From positions 3,419,330 through 3,483,329 of the forward strand of contig JAVLUZ010000151.1 of assembly GCA_036768485.1 (NCBI GenBank): a stretch of DNA of 64,000 nucleotides. Reading direction: 5' to 3'. The first letter of the stretch is position 1. Each line of letters starts with the position of its first letter. Shown in pieces: positions 49,401 to 58,400 of this stretch. Made by a program: the position numbers and the translations under genes. Under the pieces are notes generated by a model. It saw nothing but the letters and a program-made list of their open reading frames with translations. It was not told the DNA's origin and made no database searches. This DNA comes from Mermis nigrescens. Lineage: Eukaryota > Nematoda > Enoplea > Mermithida > Mermithidae.

Positions 49401-52400
49401 CTACGTTATAACGGCTTTCGTCCAGCTTTCACCGCTGCAAATTTTTCAATAATATTAGAATAATTTATCAGCTTTTCTTGTTTATGTTCAATATAAATAA
49501 TAGCCAAATAAGAAAGTTTCTCTTAACCCAAGGTTGACCGTATAGACACGTTTTAATGATCTCCAGTTTCTAGAAGCTCCTCTTTGCACCAGCTACCGTA
49601 ACAGGCAAAGTCAGTAAAATTCGCAATGCTATACAATTTGGAAATATTTCAGCTAGTTCTTTTTTGTGAACGAATTTCGATGTATCGAGCATACTTAGGT
49701 CGGATTTCGATTCAGACACCAATAATTTTTGAAAGCGTGACCAATTCACTTGCTAAGTCACTTGCATCAATGTTCATATCATTACCATCAATTAAACAAA
49801 TTTACAGGTCGCTGCAGTGTTGCTCAATGTCGCTGACATTTTTTGAGCTTAATTTTCTAGTAATAAATAAAAAGCCAAATTTGTCACAAAAATTTTCAAG
49901 CAAAATATATCTTTCGTTCAAAGAGTTTAAGGCTGTATCAGTTAAATATTCGAAAAAGTCAATTTCAATTTGTTTTGTAACCTATTAGTTTATAAAAACC
50001 TTAATAATTAAACTGCCGCCGTATTTTTCACATCGGAGGTTAAAGAAAAGGAGAAAAAATCCGCCCGAAACAAAACGAGAATGGGGAATTTTTAACACTT
50101 ATAAAAAATAATCAGAATTCAACATATGCAATTTGACGAAAATGTAACTCGTACAGCCAAAAACAAAGATAGGTTAAACCGGTCGAAGTTATCAACACAG
50201 AAATGATCAAATTTTCGAATGCAGACTAAAGCCTTTCAGTGATTCAGCAAAATTTTGAGAAGTGGAAACAAAACGCAAGCATTGCATTTTATAAATACAG
50301 AAGCATCAAGTGTTTTAATCTACAATAATTTCTCACAAAAATGCTTATGAACATGGAGAACATATGGTTCACCGCGCGTGAAGAAAATTGCGTACACGGA
50401 TGATATTTTTACTATTGTGCAACTTGATAAAAAGAGCTCCATTACGTATGTGTCCTTCATTACATATGTGCCCTTTGCTGTCATCCAGTCATGAAAAAGT
50501 TCTGTCTGCAATTTGCCGTACTTATCAAGCAACATTATAAAGAAAAGCAGTAGGCACCATAGGTGGGCGGCACCAAAATTCTAGGGGGTGCAAGATTTTT
50601 CAAAGACCAAAAAACGGCCTTAAAATGGTAGTATGGCGAAAAAAACATTTTTCAACATTTCTTATCGAGCGTTTTTTATTTTATTTTTATATTTTTTCTT
50701 ATTAGCATAAAAAAATTGCTAAAAAAAACAAAAAAAATTCAAAAATTGAATTCTGGAGGGGTATTGTGGTTTCTCTGGGGGTGCATACCCCCAAACCCCC
50801 ACGCCCAGGTGGGGTAGGCACCTATTGTGAAAGCTAAGCCAGGGAGGCCTCGATACATTTTTATTGTGTTATAATTTGATTGTATCTACCTATAATACAC
50901 TTAATATAGAATTTTTATCAAACTAAAATCTACAATAGAAAATAAGAAAAATTTGAGGCCTGAGGCACAGGCCTCGGTCGCCTCACCCACGGGCCAGCCC
51001 TGAAAATGAGTCGAAAAACATACCAATCACGTGCAAAACAACGTTTTTTAACGTTTTACGCTGTCCACTCTTATTTGAAATCGCCTCGGTGCAACATTTT
51101 TCCGAAAACTTTCAAATTTTTAACACTTTAAGCTAAAAAATTATTATATTTCTTTGGCTTTAGCGGAAACCCGGCGCGAAGCGCCAGAAAATTCGTGAAA
51201 TAAAGGCCGAAGGACGTTTAGAAGCTCAAATTACTGTTCAATTTCCTGTATTTAAAGCTATTAACGCGGAGCGTCGTTTTTTCAAATTTATACCTGAAAT
51301 TAGAAGAAAACTGTGCTCAAATCATAGGCGTAGCCAGGGGCATTGAGGTCATATGCATACCTGGGCGTGGGGGGTTTAGGGGTATGCACCCTTCTCTCCG
51401 AGAAACCAAAATGCACCCCCAGAATTCAATTTTTGAAAATTTTTTCGTTTTTCCCCCAATTTTTTGATGCCAATGGATAGTGCTCGATAAGATACGTTGA
51501 AAAATAGTATTTTTCACCATACCACCATTTTTTAGGCAATTTTTTGACCTTTGAAAAAAAATCTTACACCCCCTCCCCAGAACTTAGGTGGCGCCCACAT
51601 GCCTCCCCAGAATTATTCATGAATTTTGTTGATTTTTCTGGTGCAATAATTGTCCTGAAATTTGAGTTCGAAAAGGCTGAAACGTCCAAATTTTCTGACC
51701 ATCGCGCCGAGTCATTATTATTTATTATTAAATGGATTCATTGAGTGGATTTTTTAGGTGATTCAAGCTTTTATTAAGAGCTTGAACCAGCTAAAATAAT
51801 CCAGCATTTCACATTACTTTAGTGATTTAATTCACTATTCGTTTGTTGAATAAAACTGTGCATGCTTGCTGAGCATAATAGTAAAAGTGCGAAAATGATA
51901 GCGCTCCAGTTTGTCTATTCTCTGCTTTGTTTGTCTTTCTTTGCAAGGACACATAATCCTATTTTAAATGAGAGAAATAGCCAAATTTTCTTGTGTTTTT
52001 GCGCATTTTCTTTTTCTGAACTACATCTTGTTAACAAGAAAGCCTCTAATGGGCCTGAAAATGTTAGGAACAAAATTTTCGCCAATACGTCTTGCTATCT
52101 CTTATTGGCAGCGACCCGTTGCTGTGCTATATGCTTAATAGAGGTCTAAAAACGGCATTGAGCTCAGAAGTATTAAGCAATGTAAAAGTTCATCAATTTT
52201 AAGTGTCGTCGGGCTTAATTCAGAACCTAAATTTGGCCGATTTTGCGAAAATTATGACATTCCTATTCAACACTAAAAAGGTTTTTTTACAAAAAAATTT
52301 TCCCGGACTCCATTGGAAAGGAAGGCGCTTGAGCGCGCCACTCCAAACCCTAGTCTTAAAATCTCGTTGCATACAAAAAAGGTAAAAGGGTAAGGAATTC

Positions 52401-54241
52401 CTAAAAATTTCCAGCGCTTGGCGCCGGATTAGTTTGTCTGTTCTGTATGATTTAAGCGGTATAAATTGAGTTATAAGTGAAAACGTCAAAATTTTCTGGC
52501 GCATAGCTCCGCTGGTTACTGTTCTTTCTTTTTGTAAAGCTCCAGCGTTGCGTTTAAAAACCTGAATCGGTCAAAATATCTCCATTAAGTTAGTAATGAG
52601 CAGTTTCCTTGTTAGAAGCTTAAACTGTCAAAAATTCAAAATTATTCTGTACAAATTTGATAATTTTCTGTTCCGTCAGACTATTAGTATTCACAGAGCT
52701 ACAAAATGTTAATGGTGGTAAAAAAATTAATGCTTTGCGCCACTTATGATTTCCGAACTGTTTGTCAATAAAAGACCGTAAATTCTACATGAAAACAGTA
52801 AAAATTCCAGAAAATTTCCGCTTTACACTTTTTGTATTTTTGATCGTCATAAACCCATAAGTTATCTAGGCTACACTAGTAAAGATCGAAAAACTCAGTT
52901 TTACTCTACATCACGTTACTGGCATTCAACGCAAAAGTAGTCCTGAAAAATCTTGTATCCTTGAAAAAGATGGCTTCAGGCTGTCAGGAAAGTAAATCAA
53001 TGTCGTCGTTAGTAGATATCAGCCGGATTCCAGAAATTATGATCACTGACGCCCAAAAATCATTGCAAATTACATATCAATTCTTCATCTCGTTAACGAT
53101 TGCTGGCCAAGGGATGGGGAAGGGCGCCTCCCGCCCCCTAAATCCGCCCTTGTGCTTTTCGTATTCAGACAAGCTTGATAGGATGACAACAATAATTTAA
53201 ATACGCAATCAATTTGCAAGTAAACTAGTCCATTTTTCAGTTTAAATTTCAAAAAAGTTGCGAATTGAAGAAAAAAGTCTGACGTCACTAAAAACGCATG
53301 CTCTCAGGTAAAAAACACTTTACTTAAAAAAATCAGGCTCGCACCATATCGCTCGAACAGCGACATTCACTGAAGCAAAAGAAAATTTCGATAGCCCGAC
53401 TATGATTGGTATCAATGACTTATTCTTACTACGACGCGAAACATAAACTTAAAATTAACTGTTTGAACTCGTCGGTTTTCAAATATCCCGACGACATTTC
53501 TTTATCGCCATCCATTGAATCTGCTCTATTCTGTTCTTTGCTTTGCGATAAAATCAATTCAATCCCAGTCATTAATTGTTTGAGACGCGGGTCGGTCTTT
53601 CGTATCCCACTAATTGACAATGCCTGAATAATCCAGTTCCTCTACGCATAGTAATTGCAGAATTTCAGGAAGACATCTGAAGCACACATGGGGGCTGCAA
53701 GAAAATTCTGTGGGTTCAGGATGATGTAAAATCGCCAAAATGTTATTAAGATAAAATTCTGGGGTCTGCAGTAATCTGCGGGGTCTTTCAACTTCTGGGG
53801 GATGCAAACCCCTTCACGCCCATGTGTGATCTAGAGTCTAGATCGCTATTGTTTAAATGAAATGTTTATGATCTCAAACAAATCTTACTAATGGCGTAAT
53901 AAATTAACATCGAATCAGAGAGAAAGTTACATTTTTCAGATAAGGCTTTAGTTCAGAATGCTCTTTTTGTCCGCACTAAACGAAGTCGAGTCAATCCTGA
54001 GACTTACCTAATATGAGACTGGGACATCGATAAAGTCCTTTGAAATCGATAAGAAAAAAGTAACCCATCGTTAACAAAGGCATAATTGTTCGCTCACCCA
54101 AAGAAACTTCTTTACACTGACCAAACCCATTTCATTTCGTATTAGTTCGCATATATTTTCGACGGTGTAAGCTTCTTGCGTATTAATCGGCATTCCCCGG
54201 ACGCACTTAGTTTTAAGATCGACTGAAAGGAAATCGTGAAC
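34285..54241 (-). CDS. GLS: Glutaminase paralog A, ten exons, ankyrin-less
   Basis: Hydrolyses glutamine to glutamate and ammonia; animal enzymes are mostly mitochondrial. Exons: 54098-54241, 53460-53623, 48333-48542, 46842-47005, 45470-45528, 45345-45377, 44974-45150, 44036-44212, 38179-38381 and 34285-34432, about 492 codons with every phase consistent. The serine-dependent glutaminase fold is complete. It shows QSTSK (the SxxK nucleophile/base), [38 protein letters not shown] and LPAKSGVSG, so every catalytic-site position I know from human GLS is kept. The family normally ends in ankyrin repeats; here a 48-residue basic tail follows DPR. The first exon has an acceptor, so an upstream exon, perhaps with the transit peptide, is missing from this model. 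Confidence 0.93.
34490..34721 (-). mobile_element. CAYACSTGGGC-family MITE, TSD CAWACAAC
   Basis: Starts CACACGTGGGCGTAGGGG and ends GCTGCCCACGTATG. Flanks CATACAAC and CAAACAAC differ at one base. It begins 58 bp from the terminal exon of GLS paralog A. Confidence 0.85.
35086..35228 (+). mobile_element. Short MITE subfamily copy, TSD CTCTAG
   Basis: Starts CATACGTGGGCAGCAAG and ends CGTGTG. Flanks CTCTAGAG and CTCTAGTC share six bases. Related short copies occur at about 34935-35060, 36250-36395, 44615-44735 and 53675-53830. Confidence 0.65.
35388..36132. mobile_element. Foldback-like element with GGGGCGAAA tandem arms
   Basis: The left arm (35388-35475) repeats TTTCGCCCCCGA about four times. 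The right arm (36005-36132) carries the inverse, GGGGGCGAAAC or GGGGCGAAATGTTTGG, about six times. The AT-rich core contains no recognised gene. Confidence 0.65.
36987..37237 (-). mobile_element. CAYACSTGGGC-family MITE, TSD GTTGAGGG
   Basis: Starts CACACATGGGCGTGGGGG and ends GCTGCCCACCTATG. Perfect TSDs GTTGAGGG lie at 36979-36986 and 37238-37245. Confidence 0.93.
37374..37640 (+). mobile_element. Diverged CAYACSTGGGC-family MITE
   Basis: The body matches the family (TCATCGAGCACTATCCATTG, GAATTCTGGGGG). The left end is diverged (CATAGGTTGGCAGCACC) and no clean TSD is seen. Confidence 0.65.
37713..37970 (+). mobile_element. CAYACSTGGGC-family MITE, TSD CTGTACAC
   Basis: One of the best-preserved copies, from CATACGTGGGCAGCAAG to CACGCCCAGGTGTG. 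Perfect TSDs CTGTACAC lie at 37705-37712 and 37971-37978. Confidence 0.95.
38179..38381 (-). CDS. GLS: GLS paralog A exon 9
   Basis: Acceptor TTTCAAG, donor CCTAG|GTATGA. Encodes [20 protein letters not shown] through the HVYDNIRR region to DPR. The glycine-rich AKSGVSG loop is intact. The corresponding paralog B exon continues 84 bp further without this intron. Confidence 0.95.
38553..38793. mobile_element. Mariner-type MITE, CAGTCTGTTTCACGAAACC ends
   Basis: Inverted ends AGTCTGTTTCACGAAACCTT of about 27 bp sit in a TATA/TA context. An isolated related end occurs at about 33095 and a partial one at about 29660. Confidence 0.75.
39540..41980 (+). repeat. Interspersed repeat copy 1, split by palindromic mariner
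   Basis: Paralogous to 51650-52930. Shared blocks include CATCACTTCACATCACTTTA-like sequence, TTGGCCGATTTTGCGAAAAT, CTTGAGCGCGCCA and AAAATCTCGTTG. Contains several GGCGC..GCGCC palindromes. The mariner derivative at 40251-41391 interrupts this copy only. Confidence 0.8.
40251..41391. mobile_element. Mariner derivative rebuilt as an inverted repeat
   Basis: Both ends carry the mariner-type repeat CGAGGRTTGATCAAAAAGTT next to TA. The left half encodes a decayed transposase N-terminal part on the plus strand ([20 protein letters not shown], the mariner helix-turn-helix region). The right half is the same segment in reverse, meeting at about 40820. The transposase catalytic half is absent. Confidence 0.85.
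42540..42745 (-). repeat. Repeat of the CTGGTCAATTTAAGGCA family, minus orientation
   Basis: The block AAGTGCTTGAAATTGACCA and the end GTTGTACATCTATAG relate this to copies at 30464, 56610 and 60315. Confidence 0.5.
42750..43670. mobile_element. Possible foldback element, ACAAAACGT arms
   Basis: The left arm (42750-42845) repeats AAAACG, ACAAA and CCCCC motifs. The right arm (43605-43670) has the complement (GTTTTGCTGGGGACGTTTTG). The core is AT-rich with no gene. Confidence 0.45.
44036..44212 (-). CDS. GLS: GLS paralog A exon 8
   Basis: 177 bp, phase 0. Acceptor CTCTTTAG, donor TTCAAG|GTTAGT. Encodes [15 protein letters not shown] and [15 protein letters not shown]. The catalytic tyrosine of CGMYD (Tyr466 of human GLS) is present. 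Confidence 0.97.
44275..44740. mobile_element. MITE of the AAGTGCCTTTTT family, composite
   Basis: Starts CATAGATGTACAGCATGGG; core AAGTGCCTTTTTGGGCTAAA and GGCGTGAAGCGCCGG. A different short MITE tail seems joined from about 44620. Lies in an intron of GLS paralog A. Confidence 0.55.
44974..45150 (-). CDS. GLS: GLS paralog A exon 7
   Basis: 177 bp, phase 0. Acceptor GTCTAG, donor TTTCCAG|GTAAAA. Encodes [25 protein letters not shown] and ELYFQ; these contribute conserved Glu, Asn and Tyr of the glutamine site. Paralog B splits the equivalent sequence with an extra intron. Confidence 0.96.
45345..45377 (-). CDS. GLS: GLS paralog A exon 6 (33-bp microexon)
   Basis: Acceptor TTTTATAG, donor ATCAT|GTAAGT. 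Encodes [11 protein letters not shown]. Paralog B has a microexon of the same size at 62632-62664. Confidence 0.9.
45470..45528 (-). CDS. GLS: GLS paralog A exon 5
   Basis: 59 bp. Acceptor TTGCTTTAG, donor GAC|GTAAGT. Encodes [19 protein letters not shown], including the active-site Asn of NPMINAG. Same size as paralog B exon 62721-62779. Confidence 0.95.
46112..46272 (-). mobile_element. Short MITE, TSD ATTGCRAT
   Basis: Starts CACACATGGACGTAGGGG and ends GCTGCCCATGTATG. Flanks ATTGCAAT and ATTGCGAT differ at one base. Related repeat fragments continue to about 46625. Confidence 0.8.
46842..47005 (-). CDS. GLS: GLS paralog A exon 4 (SxxK exon)
   Basis: Acceptor CCGTTTAG, donor AACA|GTACGT, phases 2 and 1. 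Encodes [19 protein letters not shown] and [14 protein letters not shown]. The S-x-x-K of QSTSK supplies the nucleophile and base (Ser286 and Lys289 in human numbering). Confidence 0.96.
47225..47480. repeat. Diverged AAGTGCCTTTTT-family fragment
   Basis: Resembles the 44400 and 46400 copies (TTCTAGAAAGAGCGAGCAT, GGGTGCTTCGTGCC). The remaining intron 47480-48055 shows nothing assignable. Confidence 0.4.
48055..48285. repeat. AAGTGCCTTTTT-family fragment with GGCGCTTCGCGCC palindrome
   Basis: Contains TTTTCGGCGCTTCGCGCCAT and the adjacent TTGATTATATTTTGTTCAAT block seen in other family copies. Ends about 50 bp from GLS exon 3. Confidence 0.45.
48333..48542 (-). CDS. GLS: GLS paralog A exon 3
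   Basis: Acceptor CAACCAG, donor CAAAG|GTGAAA. Encodes [27 protein letters not shown] and [12 protein letters not shown]. The Tyr of NYIP matches the conserved active-site Tyr249 of human GLS. Confidence 0.95.
49403..49985 (-). pseudogene. hAT transposase remnant (ZMYM1-like), several stops
   Basis: The minus strand reads [20 protein letters not shown] and [13 protein letters not shown], then after stops [20 protein letters not shown] and [10 protein letters not shown]. The second block matches the C-terminal dimerisation domain of hAT transposases. At least three in-frame stops and a likely frameshift make it non-functional. The N-terminal and catalytic parts upstream are not recognisable. 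Confidence 0.8.
50558..50813 (+). mobile_element. CAYACSTGGGC-family MITE, TSD GTAGGCAC
   Basis: Starts CATAGGTGGGCGGCACC and ends CACGCCCAGGTGGG. Perfect TSDs GTAGGCAC lie at 50550-50557 and 50814-50821. It sits inside the hAT element, so it is younger than that insertion. Confidence 0.93.
51355..51601 (-). mobile_element. CAYACSTGGGC-family MITE, right end damaged
   Basis: Starts CATACCTGGGCGTGGGG. The right end reads GGCGCCCACATG. No clear TSD. Confidence 0.75.
51650..52930 (+). repeat. Interspersed repeat copy 2, without the mariner insertion
   Basis: Paralogous to 39540-41980. At about 52365 it reads AAAATCTCGTTGCATAC straight into AAAAAAGGTAAAAGGG, giving the empty site for the mariner insertion in copy 1. 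No coding support. The next stretch to 53459 is unassigned. Confidence 0.8.
53460..53623 (-). CDS. GLS: GLS paralog A exon 2
   Basis: Acceptor GATTATTCAG. Encodes [18 protein letters not shown] and LKTDEFKQ, matching the helical N-terminal region of animal glutaminases (GLRTSDPRLK in human). The donor is inferred at ACA|GTTAAT, which is weak but the only choice giving correct phase. Confidence 0.85.
53675..53830 (+). mobile_element. Short MITE subfamily copy
   Basis: Starts CACACATGGGGGCTGCAAG and ends CACGCCCATGTGTG. Flanks ATCTGAAG and ATCTAGAG match at 6 of 8. About 50 bp upstream of GLS exon 2 in transcript direction. Confidence 0.65.
54098..54241 (-). CDS. GLS: GLS paralog A first identified exon
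   Basis: 144 bp, phase 0. Acceptor CTGCCTGCAG, donor CTTTGG|GTGAGC. Encodes [16 protein letters not shown] and SVKKFLW, matching the SLEDLLFYTI..GQEKIPVHKFI region of human GLS. An internal ATG (at MPINTQ) could start a shorter protein. The acceptor implies an upstream exon between here and 55164, which I could not place. Confidence 0.8.
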
Positions 54242-55163
54242 CTGCAGGCAGAAAAAATTATGAGAATACTTAAGAATAGTGTTGAATATATTCACATCCG
54301 CATCTGCTTGCTTCTTTTAGTCGATCTCCTCTATTGAAATGATCCCATGAAAAAAGAAAAATATGTTAACTGTTAACTCTTGACGAAATATAAATAACTT
54401 ATATAGGCAAAAATTATTCTCATTTTCACAGATACTACGAATCACTTTAACATGATTTAAGCCACGATTATGCTGATCAAATAATGATTCCAATTAGATC
54501 TAAGGAATGGAGATCGCTTTTATAAATATAAGTTTACAACACGAATATAAAAAGCATCTAAAGTGTATGGATTCGTCAAAAGTCAAAGGCAATAGCAACA
54601 AATTTTATTCTGTCAAGTACAGAACGAAACGCAAACGCAAGTGACGAGCACAGAAATTAAGACCCATAATAGTACATTGGTAAATAGTCAACAAAGCGAT
54701 ACCTATCCGTAAAATGAAACAGCAGAAGCCCTGCATGTATGAAATAGGAAAGCTGACTGACAAATACGACTCGTAATAATTTCAGCTCACATAATATTTC
54801 CATAAACACGAAAATCAAAGCGCTCTACTCGTTATTGCGAAAGCGTAGTGATCAAAAAATGATATACTTGACGGATCAAACCATATCTATATTCTGCCTC
54901 AAAATTATTTCAATTTTCTGTCAATTTGACCATATATTACTGTAAGCAAGCAAAATGAAGAGTTTACGTCAACGAAACAAATTAAGCAAACCACGCTTAT
55001 ACTGCTCTGCTGGGAAGAGAGATGCAGAAAAATTTTTGCTAGATATCTAACTTGTGGTCGATATTCTGCATGACTCTTTATACATTCTTTGCCACAGAGG
55101 ATTCAAAAATTCGTCGTCCATCGAGTGAAAGGAAAGTATTTAAATCTGACGCATATTCCGTAA
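54242..55163. other. Intergenic region between the two glutaminase genes
   Basis: About 0.9 kb between the stop of paralog B and the first identified exon of paralog A. It should contain the paralog B 3'UTR, the paralog A promoter and its missing first exon. AATAAA on the minus strand at about 54605 is a possible poly(A) signal. Nothing else stands out. Confidence 0.4.
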
Positions 55164-55410
55164 TCATAAGCTCTTAAGAGAAGTGTAAGAATCCATATTG
55201 CGCCGAATCCATGAAGCTCTTTCGTGTTCATATTCGTCATCGGTGTCGCATTGCAATGAGCTCGAGTGGAATAGATCGGCTAATTTCTCGGCCGAAGCGC
55301 AAGCATTAATTTTTGACTCTTCTTTAGCTCTTCGATCCCATTTTTTTAAAATGTCTACAATTTCATGATGCTCTGATCGCAAGGCATCGTCAAGCGGCGT
55401 GTTTCCCCAT
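55164..55410 (-). CDS. GLS: GLS paralog B last exon (second ankyrin repeat and tail)
   Basis: Acceptor TTTATTCAG. Encodes [20 protein letters not shown], then a charged tail ([20 protein letters not shown]), stop TGA at 55166-55164. Confidence 0.95.
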
Positions 55411-58400
55411 CTGAATAAAGAAAGATTAATTACAGTTCGAAAACTAACTCGCTAAGCAGCTAAAATTTTGATTTTACTAATATACTGTAAGTAGACATGC
55501 ATAGCATAGAAATTCTAAGCGGTGATATTTTAAAGTGCCTTTTTGGGGTTAAAAATGTTGGATACGCAAGCGTCAGAAAGACATCGTTTTTTAACGTTCC
55601 TGACAATTCTCTATCTTCCTAGAGCATAAAAACACAAAAACCTTTCGAAAACATCAAAAAAGTCGAATAAATTTAACAAAATGTAGTCAAAACATGAGTA
55701 TACAGCGTGAAGCGCCGAAACTTTGACATTTTTGAGCAAATAGATAGCTAAAAACGCTTGAAATGGCACCTTTTCTACGAATTTCTAGAAAATTTTTGGA
55801 AACTTCGAAAAATCACGAAAGGATTGGAAATCTTTGTAGGGCGTAAGGGTGAAAAACTCCTAGGCCCCCAGATCATACGTGGCTAAAAGCAAAAATTTTT
55901 ATGCTGTAAACAAAAAACTAATAATCGAGTACAATATGTGTACCTGTCCTTCGCCATGTGATTCACGCCACATTTCTCCAGCAAGAAATAAACGCACTCC
56001 TTTTCACCTTCAGCTGCTGCCAAATGTAAGGCGGTGCGATTATCGTAATCGCCCAAAGACATATCCAAGCCTTCCATCCAGTACCTGAACTAATCACGAT
56101 AGCACTTTAGATCGATGCGAATTTCAAATCTCAACATAGGAATTTGCTGAGTTGAACAACCAAAAAATTTTTACTGGTTTTTTGTATTTAAAATGCTATT
56201 TGCGCTCAAAAAATAATATTTTTATCCTTCCTAAAGATACTTCCTTACCAGAATATCACAAATATACAAACCTTCCAGTTTTTCAAATCAAACTGAACGA
56301 TGTGAAATTCAAAAATTGACTTATTGGTGCGAGGCGTTGAGTTCATGCTTTTTTAAGATGAGAAATCGTTATTACGAGTAATTGGGTTCTTTATAGTTTT
56401 TTTTAAGAAACTGAAAATTATGTAGGAGGGTCAAGCACTAAGCATCCTTTGCGGCTTCAGCAACTGATTTTGGGGGTCAAAATCTCAGTCTACTAGTACA
56501 CGTGAAATCCCAACTAAAGCTGTACCGGGGCCGCCTCTTTTGCCGGGAACGGACCCGAAGCCAATGAACGTCTCGATTAGCAGGTCCGGGTTCAGAGTCA
56601 CGAACGACCATAGATGCACAGCATGGACGAACCAGGGGTTGACCGGTCTGGGGGTCATTTAGTGAGCTTTTTAGATTCGAAATGATCTCAAAAAATTGAA
56701 ATAAATGCTAAAATAGCATGAAAAGCATGTTAATTAACAGTTTCAGGTCAATTCCTAACACTTTTAGAGAAAATTTTCGATTTTCATTCGATGCACGGAT
56801 CACTAACATACATACAATAGGAGGTGAGGGGGGAATTACTCCCCGGTGAGGGGTCAGCCAGGCAGGTACTGACCAGCAATTTTAAACCGATGGAACGTTT
56901 TCTGCATCATTTTTGAGATCAAAAGCAGTAAAAATGTCAAAATATTTTGGGCGCTTGGATTGGTACTATCATGTACTTTTTACTCAAAAAGCGCCCAGAA
57001 TTCTTCGATTTTTGTATGTTTTGAACGTGATATAATGCAGTCAAAATCGACTAAAAATGCTTTTAAAATTATACATTACCACGAAAAAACGTTTAATAAG
57101 TTATTTTGACCATTTTCGTCCTTTGACAAGCACAAAATAGTAAACATTAAATTTACTGCTCTATATTTTTGGGATATCATCCCCCTCCTTCCGATCCTGA
57201 GCTTGTGCACCTATGATCACAAAGACAATGGTACAGTTATTTTCTACAATTGCTTGAGTTAGAAAATGTCAACAGTAACAAGCAAGGAATAAACCCGATG
57301 AGAAATTGATACATTGCTGATAAAAAATGACTAAATTGAAAATTTTTAAGATAAAAAAAATTTTGAGAAAATGAAACAAAAAGCGTTAGGCTGGTGGGAT
57401 AGTCTGAATCTTAAATCAGACAAACAGCTCAACACATATGTACATAAATTGATTTTTACGATAGCAACAGTTGAGCTTGATTATTTGGATAGAAACAAAT
57501 GTCAGGATAAGATCAAAACTAAAAGTAGGTACTATCAAACTAAAGCGGTCCTACGTAATATGAGCGAAAACGGTTAACATAAGCTGAAAATAAAAAACAA
57601 TGGCAAAAAAACCATAACTTCTGTACTGAATTGTCAGTTTGTCGATTCACTATTTATATTTTCAAATACTACCGCGAAAGCATCCACAGAAAAACTTAGA
57701 ATGAATAAAGACCCGCACATCAGTTTTTAAAATCAAAAAACACAATTCTAACAACGGATAACTGAAAGCAAATCAAGAACATTGATTTCTCAAGCAATTT
57801 CATATTAAGCAGAAAACCAGAAGGACGGACATAAATCATAAATTTATGATTCACGAAATTCAGACTTGCGAGCATACATGTTTCTAAAGGTAGGGAGTTT
57901 CTACCCCCCTCCCCCAAAATGGCTACTGACCCCCATAAAATGACTGTGTGACCCTCCAGAACTGTCGACTTTTCATTAAAAAATTGTAAGAATTGAGCCT
58001 TTTCAAGCGTTTTTAGCTCATTTTCGGCTCGAAGTCTTATTTTCGGCGCTTAGCGCCATATACACTTTTTTAGACTATTTCGTTTATTTTCTCAATTTTT
58101 TAGAAAATTTTTTCGAAATTTCTCATGTCTTCATGTTCTAGAGAGAACGAGCATTGTCTGTTACGTCCAAAAACAGTGTTTTTAACGTGTACCTGTCGCT
58201 TTTTAATTAAAAAAAAAATTTTTTAAAAATTATTGGGCCTGACCCCCCAGAATTCCCATGCTGTACATATGTATATCCTTGCGAACCTGCGCATGGCGGA
58301 AACGTCGCCGTTGGCGGCAGAGAAGAGTACGCTGACAATCTGCTCGGCTCGACTGTCGCCACGTCGTTTCGTAGCGTTTGTTTTGGTAAATGTGTGTTTG

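Larger units (their letters stand above)
49237..51002. mobile_element. Degenerate hAT transposon in a GLS intron
   Basis: Left end CAGGCCCGGCCCGTG and right end CACGGGCCAGCCCTG are imperfect inverted repeats. Flanks AAGAAGAG and AAAATGAG match at 6 of 8. Contains a dead transposase (49403-49985) and a nested MITE (50558-50813). Confidence 0.75.

Noticed and set aside
54640..54740. Candidate first exon with transit peptide for glutaminase paralog A (ATG on the minus strand near 54735)
   Set aside because: No donor gives the phase 0 needed to join the exon at 54241.
57371..57577. 68-codon plus-strand frame in a glutaminase intron
   Set aside because: No domain or splice support; antisense to the host gene.
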